Shown piece after piece: positions 58,001 to 64,000 of a stretch of DNA of 64,000 bases. Numbering within the stretch: the stretch's first letter is position 1; every line of letters begins with the position of its first letter. A program made the translations under genes and the position numbers. The stretch comes from VXNF01 sp964291305 (GTDB lineage Bacteria; Actinomycetota; Acidimicrobiia; Acidimicrobiales; CATQHL01), in NCBI GenBank assembly GCA_964291305.2, contig OZ219783.1, positions 2,046,001 through 2,110,000 on the forward strand. Reading direction: 5' to 3'. Under the pieces are notes generated by a model, which had not been told where the DNA came from, made no database searches, and was given only the letters and a program-made list of their open reading frames with translations.

Positions 58001-58112
58001 ACATCTGGAATATCCCGGCGTTCTTTGCGTGACAGACGCCTCAGCCGCCGGTTCCGTTGACAAATGCCGGAAAAACTTTTTTCTCAGCTAGCTGCCAGTC
58101 CACACTGCCAGC

Positions 58113-58604
58113 TCATAAAGCCTGCCAGCGCTCACCCCGAGTGTCGCACTGAGTGTCGGCTGCCTGCGTTGCTAAGAGGTCGGCAACATGGTTCCAGGGG
58201 TCGGTGCCATGTCCCTTCACCCAGCGGAATGCCACATCTCGCGCTAGGGCCTGGGAGATAAGCGGCTCCCAGAGGTCCCGGTTCTTCACCGGCTCTCGCT
58301 TGGAGTTGCGCCAGTCACGCCGCTGCCAGCCTGCCCACCAGCGCTGTTTGAAGCAGTTCACGATGTAGCCGGAGTCGGTCACCACCTCCAGCGGGTCGCG
58401 GCCCTCCAGAGCAGTCAGCGCTTCCAGCACGGCCTGCATTTCCATGCGGTTGTTGGTCGTCTCGGCGGCGGCGCCGGCCGCCCAGGGGCCGTTAGGCACC
58501 ACCCAACCCCAGCCCCCAGGACCCGGGTTCCCCCGACAGGCGCCGTCGGTATAGACAACGGTCAAGCACGGCTGAGGGTTCGCGGGTTGGATCACGCCGC
58601 TCAT
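58113..58604 (-). CDS. rnhA: ribonuclease HI
   Basis: 163 residues. Catalytic carboxylates Asp20 (YTDGACRGNPGPGGWG), Glu55 (NNRMEMQAV), Asp77 (VVTDSGYIVN) and Asp142 (VKGHGTDPWNHVADLLA). It removes RNA from RNA-DNA hybrids. Divergent from aceE. The 58605-58721 gap contains a GATCTTGGCTG duplication. Confidence 0.96.
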   Translation of the reverse strand: MSGVIQPANPQPCLTVVYTDGACRGNPGPGGWGWVVPNGPWAAGAAAETTNNRMEMQAVLEALTALEGRDPLEVVTDSGYIVNCFKQRWWAGWQRRDWRNSKREPVKNRDLWEPLISQALARDVAFRWVKGHGTDPWNHVADLLATQAADTQCDTRGERWQAL

Positions 58605-58721
58605 ATTCGCGCGCCTGCTGGCAGTCGCAGTTGATCTTGGCTGCAGATCTTGGCTGATCTTCGGAGATTCTGCAGCATTAGCAACAATCTGTGGTGAAGG
58701 AGCGCCGGATATGCCGCGAAG

Positions 58722-61466
58722 GTGCGAGACTCAGACCTGATGCGTGGCCATTTTTCGCACCAACTGCCCGATACTGACCCCAGCGAGACCAGCGAGTGGA
58801 TCGACTCATTCGATTCTCTGGTCCACGCCCGAGGCAACGAGCGAGCCCGGCTTGTTGTAGCCAGGCTGCTAGAGCGAGCACAGCAGCTAGATGTGGGTAT
58901 TCCCGCCACCGTCACCACGCCGTATGTCAACACTATTCCTGCCGACAGCCAGCCGTTCTTCCCAGGTGACGAGCACCTAGAGAAGCTGATCCGCCGCTAC
59001 ATCCGCTGGAACGCCGCGGTCATGGTAATCAGAGCCAACAAGGCAGCCGACGGTATCGGCGGGCACCTCTCCACCTTCGCCTCCTCGGCCTCGCTGTACG
59101 ACGTGGGCTTCAACTGGTTCTTTAGAGGGAAAGAAGACGGTCAGCCGGGCGACCACGTGTACTTCCAGGGCCACGCCGCTCCCGGCATCTACGCCCGGGC
59201 CTTCCTCGAGGGACGGCTCAGCGCCGAGCAGCTAGACCACTTCCGCATGGAGATCGGCGGCCGGGGCGTGTCCAGCTACCCACACCCCCGGCTGATGCCC
59301 GACTTCTGGGAGTACCCCACGGTGTCCATGGGACTCGGACCCATCAACTCCATCTACCACGCCCGCTTCAACCGCTACCTGCAGCATCGGCACATCGAGG
59401 ACACCAGCCGGTCACGCATCTGGTGCTTCGTAGGCGACGGCGAGATGGACGAGCCCGAAACGCTGGGAGCAATCTCCCTGGCAGGGCGCTCCGAGCTGGA
59501 CAACCTCATCTGGGTGGTGAACTGCAACCTGCAGCGCCTCGACGGACCGGTACGAGGTAACGGCAAGATCATCCAGGAACTCGAGGGCCTTTTCCGCGGT
59601 GCTGGCTGGAACGTCATCAAGGTGATCTGGGGGTCACGCTGGGATGATCTGCTGAAGCGGGACAGCCACGGCCTGCTGTTGAACAAGATGAACTCCACCG
59701 TGGACGGCGAGTATCAGCGCTACGCCACCGAGTCGGGGGACTACATCCGCGAGCACTTCTTTGGCCCCGACCCACGACTGCGAGACATGGTCGCCGACTA
59801 CAGCGACGAGGAATTGGCAAACCTGCCCCGCGGTGGCCACGACCACCAGAAGTTGTACGCCGCTTACAAGGCTGCGACCGAGAACGTCGGCTCACCCACG
59901 GTGATCTTGGCTAAGACCATCAAGGGTTGGAGCCTCGGGAAAGGGTTCGAAGGCCGCAACGCCACGCACCAAATCAAGAAGATGACCACGCGGCAACTAT
60001 TAGACCTGCGCGACCGACTGCGACTCTGGGACGAGATCCCCGAGAGCGCCCTGGCGGACGACGCTTCCCCTCCGTACTACAGGCCGCCGGCCGACGCCGA
60101 AGAGATGGCCTACATGTACCAGCGCCGCCAAGCGCTCGACGGCCCACTGCCGTCGCGCATCGTGCGACACCGTAGGCGGCTGAAGCTGCCCGACCGGAAG
60201 CTCTTCGCTACCTTTGACGAAGGCTCTGGCGACCGGGAGGTCTCAACCACGGTGGCTTTTACGAGCTTGCTGCGGTCGCTGATGCGGGACAAGGACTTCG
60301 GCCCCAGGGTCGCTCCGATCGTGGCCGACGAGGCTCGAACCTTCGGTATGGACTCACTGTTCCGGGAGTTCGAAATCTACGCGCCCCGCGGGCAGCTTTA
60401 CGAGCCGGTGGACCACGATCTGCTGCTGTCGTACAACGAGGACACCGACGGTCAGATCCTGGAGGAGGGCATCACCGAGGCCGGCGCGCTGGCAGAGTGG
60501 ATCGCCGCAGGCACCAGCTACGCCAACCTGGGCGTGCCGATGCTGCCGATGTACACCTTCTATTCCATGTTCGGCTTTCAGCGGGTGGGCGACCTGATCT
60601 GGTCGGCGGCTGACAGCCGGGCTCGCGGCTTCCTGCTGGGAGCCACGGCCGGTCGCACAACCCTCCCGGGCGAGGGGCTGCAGCACCAGGACGGCCACAG
60701 TCACCTATTGGCCACCGCGGTGCCAGCCTGTGAGGCCTATGACCCAGCCTTCGCCTACGAGATGGCCACGATCGTCGCCTGCGGGCTAGAGCGCATGTAC
60801 CCCCCGGAGGGAGCAGCTCATGGCGACGACGTCTTCTACTACCTGACGATCTACAACGAGAACTATCGGCAACCCGCAAGGGCCGACCACGTCAGCGACA
60901 GCGACATCATGAGCGGCCTGTACCGCTGGGATCCCGGGCCGGCTGGCACGCGCCACCGGGCTACCATTGTTTTCTCTGGTCCGGCTCAGGGTGCGGCCCG
61001 CCAAGCTCAGGCGGCGTTAGCCGAGCACTACGACACTGGCACCGAACTCTGGAGCGCCACCTCTTATAAGAAGCTGCGGGAGGAGGCTCTAGCTACCGAG
61101 CGCTGGAACCGATTGCATCCCAGCCAGGCGCCCCGCGTGCCGGAGGTGACCGCCAAGCTGGCCAGCTCTCAGGGGCCGATAGTGGCCGTCAGCGACTACC
61201 TCACGCTGGTGGCAGACCAGATAGCCCGCTGGACACCCCGCAACTTCTCGGTGCTGGGCACTGATGGTTACGGCCGCAGCGACACGCGGCCCGCTCTGCG
61301 TCGCTTCTTCGAGGTGGACGCCGGTCATATCACCGTGGCCGTCCTGGCCGGGCTCGTGGCTACCGGCGAGATGGCTGCCTCGGCGGTGGCCGACGCTATT
61401 AGTCGCTTCGGAGTGGACCCAGAGGCCGTCAATCCTTTTGAGTACGAGTGCGGCCCGCTGGGTTAG
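58722..61466 (+). CDS. aceE: pyruvate dehydrogenase E1 component, homodimeric
   Basis: 914 residues. GHLSTFASSASLYDVGFNWFFRG, FQGHAAPGIYARAFLEGRL and GRGVSSYPHPRLMPDFWEYPTVSMGLGP are AceE hallmarks. The thiamine-diphosphate motif is FVGDGEMDEPETLGAIS...NCNLQRLDGPVRG. DGTDGYGRSDTRP-type ending (GTDGYGRSDTRPALRRFFEVD) closes the protein. It decarboxylates pyruvate for acetyl-CoA. E2 and E3 are outside. GTG 58722 is the first start, with ATG 58740 possible. The 3' end overlaps the convergent MFS gene by 38 bases. Confidence 0.97.
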   Translation: MRDSDLMRGHFSHQLPDTDPSETSEWIDSFDSLVHARGNERARLVVARLLERAQQLDVGIPATVTTPYVNTIPADSQPFFPGDEHLEKLIRRYIRWNAAVMVIRANKAADGIGGHLSTFASSASLYDVGFNWFFRGKEDGQPGDHVYFQGHAAPGIYARAFLEGRLSAEQLDHFRMEIGGRGVSSYPHPRLMPDFWEYPTVSMGLGPINSIYHARFNRYLQHRHIEDTSRSRIWCFVGDGEMDEPETLGAISLAGRSELDNLIWVVNCNLQRLDGPVRGNGKIIQELEGLFRGAGWNVIKVIWGSRWDDLLKRDSHGLLLNKMNSTVDGEYQRYATESGDYIREHFFGPDPRLRDMVADYSDEELANLPRGGHDHQKLYAAYKAATENVGSPTVILAKTIKGWSLGKGFEGRNATHQIKKMTTRQLLDLRDRLRLWDEIPESALADDASPPYYRPPADAEEMAYMYQRRQALDGPLPSRIVRHRRRLKLPDRKLFATFDEGSGDREVSTTVAFTSLLRSLMRDKDFGPRVAPIVADEARTFGMDSLFREFEIYAPRGQLYEPVDHDLLLSYNEDTDGQILEEGITEAGALAEWIAAGTSYANLGVPMLPMYTFYSMFGFQRVGDLIWSAADSRARGFLLGATAGRTTLPGEGLQHQDGHSHLLATAVPACEAYDPAFAYEMATIVACGLERMYPPEGAAHGDDVFYYLTIYNENYRQPARADHVSDSDIMSGLYRWDPGPAGTRHRATIVFSGPAQGAARQAQAALAEHYDTGTELWSATSYKKLREEALATERWNRLHPSQAPRVPEVTAKLASSQGPIVAVSDYLTLVADQIARWTPRNFSVLGTDGYGRSDTRPALRRFFEVDAGHITVAVLAGLVATGEMAASAVADAISRFGVDPEAVNPFEYECGPLG

Positions 61467-62952
61467 CCGGAGTCGGCGCAGTGTCACCGGCCGCCTGTGC
61501 CCGACCAACAGCACTGCCGGAGGGGAAGAAAAGGGCCATAGTCAGCCCCGCCAGGCCGTAGGAGCAGATGAGCCAAATCCAGGCACGCGGGTAACGAGCC
61601 AGGTCGGCAGCACCACCGTCGCCCAGCAAGGCCACCACCGCGGCCACCCCCACGGCGTAGCAGAGTTGCTGAACCGTGCGGGCGGTGGCGTTTCCCATAG
61701 CGAACTGCTCGCTTCCCAGGTCGGCTAGAGGGGCTCCGGTGATGCAGGTGATCGTGAGTCCCACGCCGGCACCCAGCATCAGCATGGAGGGCAAAAGGTC
61801 CGTTAGGTAGTTCGGGGTGACCTCGACAAGCCAGTACTGCCAGCCGAACGAAGCCACGCAGAGCCCGCAGCCCGCCGCGGTCAGCCAGCGGTGTCCAAAT
61901 CTGTCGGCTGCTCGGCCTGCCCACCACGAGGCTATGACCGACATCAGCGGGCTGGGGCTGAGGCCCAGGCCGGTCTGCCACACGGGCCACTCCCAGAGAC
62001 GCTGCAACAGTAACGAGTTCAGAAAGAATCCCCCCAGGAAGGCGCAGCCGAAGAAGAGTGTGGCGTAGGTGGCCACCCGGAAGGTGCGAACTCTGAACAA
62101 CGAAAGGTCCAGCACCGGCGACCGATGGCGTCGCGAGCGCCAAACCAGAACCGGCAGCAACAGCAACCCGACAAGCGCCAGCGTGAGGGTGCGGGCACTG
62201 GTGTAACCCCAGTGCTCAGCCTGCACCACGGCCAACAGCACCAGCGCCACGCCCAGCACGCTCACCGGCACTCCGATGACGTCGAGTCGCCCTTCGGTAG
62301 CGGGCAGGCGCATCTCTGTGAGGGTGCTACGGCCCAGAATCACAACCGCCGCGCCGAAGGGAACACTGGCCCAGAAGATTCCCCGCCAGCCGAAAAGCTC
62401 GATCAGCAGCGCTCCCGCCGATGGTCCGACCGCCCCACCAAACCCCGCCACCGCAGACCAGATGCCCACGGCCAGGGAGCGCCGCTGGACGGGGAACTCC
62501 GTCAGCACCAGCGCCAAAGACGACGGGAATATGGCGGAGCCACCAACTGCCTGCACCACCCGGAAGGCGATTAGCAAGCCGGAGTTGGGGGCGACGCTGC
62601 ACAGCAGAGACCCCAGCGTGAAGACGCCCACAGAGACTAAGAAGACTCGCTTGCGGCCCAGCCTGTCGGCTACCCGGCCCGCCAGCAGCAACAACGAAGC
62701 GACCGTCACGTTGTAGGCAGTTAGGATCCACGACAGCACAGCGTCGGTCGTCTGGAGGTCGGCGCCGATAGTGGGAAACGCCACGTTCACAATAGAGGCG
62801 TCGATCACCACTAAGAAGATGCTCACGCACACCACCGCCAGCACCACCCAAGCCCGCCGCGACACCTCGGGCGTCTCTGGTGTAGCCCCGTCTGGCCGAT
62901 TCCCCGAAACCGACGAGCCTGCCAGTGGCCGCCGGCGGTGGCGGGGGTTCAT
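61429..62952 (-). CDS. MFS transporter, DHA2 (EmrB/QacA) family
   Basis: 507 residues from ATG 62952 (GGGAGG eight bases upstream). About 14 transmembrane segments. DHA2 motifs: DASIVNVAFPTIGADLQ (motif D1), LLLAGRVADRLGRKRVFL (motif A) and GSAIFPSSLALVLTEFP, with a motif C-like GFGGAVGPSAGALLIE. A drug or metabolite exporter driven by protons. Its 3' end overlaps that of aceE. Confidence 0.92.
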   Translation of the reverse strand: MNPRHRRRPLAGSSVSGNRPDGATPETPEVSRRAWVVLAVVCVSIFLVVIDASIVNVAFPTIGADLQTTDAVLSWILTAYNVTVASLLLLAGRVADRLGRKRVFLVSVGVFTLGSLLCSVAPNSGLLIAFRVVQAVGGSAIFPSSLALVLTEFPVQRRSLAVGIWSAVAGFGGAVGPSAGALLIELFGWRGIFWASVPFGAAVVILGRSTLTEMRLPATEGRLDVIGVPVSVLGVALVLLAVVQAEHWGYTSARTLTLALVGLLLLPVLVWRSRRHRSPVLDLSLFRVRTFRVATYATLFFGCAFLGGFFLNSLLLQRLWEWPVWQTGLGLSPSPLMSVIASWWAGRAADRFGHRWLTAAGCGLCVASFGWQYWLVEVTPNYLTDLLPSMLMLGAGVGLTITCITGAPLADLGSEQFAMGNATARTVQQLCYAVGVAAVVALLGDGGAADLARYPRAWIWLICSYGLAGLTMALFFPSGSAVGRAQAAGDTAPTPANPAGRTRTQKD

Positions 62953-63012
62953 CACCATTGCCTCCCAGCTGGGGGTGAGGCGCAGGCACGGCATGGCCGG
63001 TACGCTCGGGAT

Positions 63013-63594
63013 ATGACCGTTGGAACGCTAGCTGTCACGGGCGACGACGCCGCTGACGAGCTTGTAAACACCGATCCGCTGGCCCTGCTGCTGGCCATGT
63101 TGCTAGATCAGCAAATCCCCATGGAATGGGCCTTCAAGTCCCCTTACAGGCTGGCCGAGCGGCTCGGCGGCAAGCTAGATGCCAGCACCATTGCTGCCAT
63201 GGAGCCGGCCGATTTGGAAACAGCCTTCAGCACTAAGCCGGCGTTGCACCGCTTCCCGGCGGCGATGGCCCGCCGAGCCCACGAACTCTGCGGTCACATC
63301 GCGGCGCAATATGACAGCGACGCCAGCACGCTTTGGGGCACCGCTGCCAGCGGAAACGAGCTATACGACCGGGTGCGAGCACTGCCGGGCTATGGCGACG
63401 AAAAGTCTATGATCTTTCTAGCCATCCTGGCTAAGCGCTTCGGCGTGCGACCCGGCGGCTGGGAACGCTACGCCGGCCCGTTTGCTGACGAAACCCCTCG
63501 CTCGGTCGCCGACATCGACAGCCCCGAAGCTCTAGCCAAAGTACGCGCCTGGAAAAAGGAGCAGAAGGCCGCCGGCCGCTCTAAGCAAGACTAA
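63013..63594 (+). CDS. HhH-GPD-type base excision repair-like protein
   Basis: 193 residues from ATG 63013. LLLAMLLDQQIPMEWAFKSPYRLAERLGG and the helix-hairpin-helix-like VRALPGYGDEKSMIFLAILAKRFGVRPGGWE match a small actinobacterial HhH-GPD family annotated as DNA repair. The glycosylase substrate is unknown. The frame runs upstream into the MFS gene, but the family match begins at MTVGTLAVTGDDAADELV. Confidence 0.85.
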   Translation: MTVGTLAVTGDDAADELVNTDPLALLLAMLLDQQIPMEWAFKSPYRLAERLGGKLDASTIAAMEPADLETAFSTKPALHRFPAAMARRAHELCGHIAAQYDSDASTLWGTAASGNELYDRVRALPGYGDEKSMIFLAILAKRFGVRPGGWERYAGPFADETPRSVADIDSPEALAKVRAWKKEQKAAGRSKQD

Positions 63595-63693
63595 GGATTA
63601 GACGAGGACTAAGACCAGCGTCCGAATCGCGTCACAGGCTACGACTAACCTGACAGAGCAGGTCACACGGTCTGCACTGGCAACGGAGTAATC

Positions 63694-64000
63694 ATGAACG
63701 GCTACAACCGCGAGGAACGAGAATACGACACCGGTGAGAAGCCTCAACGGGGCAAGCAAGAGGAGTCACCAGAGGACTTCCCCTGGGAGAGAGATGCCGC
63801 TAGTTCAGCCGAAAGCGGCGGTACCACCGGCTGGGATCGCCCGGGGCCAACATCACATTCGGGGTGGGATCAACCCCCACGAGGAAGCTCCACGCATGAC
63901 CCCATGAATGACCCTCGCTCGGGCCGTTTCACCGCCTCGTGGTCGGCGTCGGGTCAGCCGCAGCAAGGCAACCCCATGGCCATCGCAGGCTTCATCTGCT
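63694..64000 (+). CDS. hydrophilic N-terminus of a probable DUF4190-like membrane protein (partial, 3' end outside)
   Basis: ATG 63694 follows GGAGTAATC. About 102 residues are visible: a charged, disordered region with repeated TGWDRP/SGWDQP and then QPQQGNPMAIAGFIC, which is the usual beginning of the hydrophobic DUF4190-type segment. The rest lies beyond the window. Confidence 0.65.
   Translation, partial: MNGYNREEREYDTGEKPQRGKQEESPEDFPWERDAASSAESGGTTGWDRPGPTSHSGWDQPPRGSSTHDPMNDPRSGRFTASWSASGQPQQGNPMAIAGFIC

Overview
The window looks like a chromosomal segment of a high-GC actinobacterium, most likely an uncultured member of or near the class Acidimicrobiia. This rests on the combination of a Kgd-type multifunctional 2-oxoglutarate decarboxylase, the MurT/GatD lipid II amidation pair, the mismatch endonuclease NucS, the mycothiol conjugate amidase Mca, a homodimeric pyruvate dehydrogenase E1, a DUF222-HNH protein and a leaderless, attenuator-regulated ilvB. 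The class assignment is inference.

Layout. 0-12.5 kb: kgd (partial), a cytochrome P450, murT-gatD, cysQ-like phosphatase, nucS, a VanW-domain membrane protein and a geranylgeranyl-reductase-like flavoprotein. 12.6-14.8 kb: an island of small minus-strand genes of unknown function with new-looking repeated domains. 15-16.4 kb: a methyltransferase fused to a Mug/TDG-type DNA glycosylase. 16.4-26.5 kb: a divergent catabolic cluster. Its minus arm holds muconolactone-isomerase-like, CoA-transferase, alpha/beta hydrolase, amidase and cupin genes. Its plus arm holds PhyH-type dioxygenase, amidohydrolase, SDR, stand-alone lipoyl domain and fused E1 alpha/beta genes. 26.5-29.7 kb: proS, tRNA-Leu(UAA) and two divergent small genes with near-identical promoters. 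30-37 kb: secreted nuclease lipoprotein, ChbG-like, HpcH aldolase, His/Met-rich secreted protein, thiolase and a substrate-binding lipoprotein. 37-42.4 kb: ilvC, ilvN, ilvB with leader peptide and attenuator, and ilvD. 42.4 kb: a SelW/Rdx-like gene with an in-frame TGA. 42.7-47.9 kb: a type ISP-like restriction-modification gene broken by a G12 tract. 47.9-64 kb: SCP2-like, mca, PhoU/TrkA-C and MgtE pair, tandem PEBP lipoprotein, 71-bp repeat array, HNH protein, acyl-CoA ligase, rnhA, aceE, MFS exporter, HhH-GPD protein and a partial membrane protein.

The most striking signals are: (1) direct repeats of about 32-42 bp that recur at about a dozen unrelated places with an almost constant 70-72 bp period, including in-frame inside conserved enzymes and at gene ends; (2) a selenoprotein candidate with a CxxU motif and a hairpin at the position expected for a bacterial SECIS; (3) a homopolymer tract that would switch a restriction-modification enzyme on or off; (4) the methyltransferase-glycosylase fusion. 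No cas genes, rRNA genes or transposases were seen.
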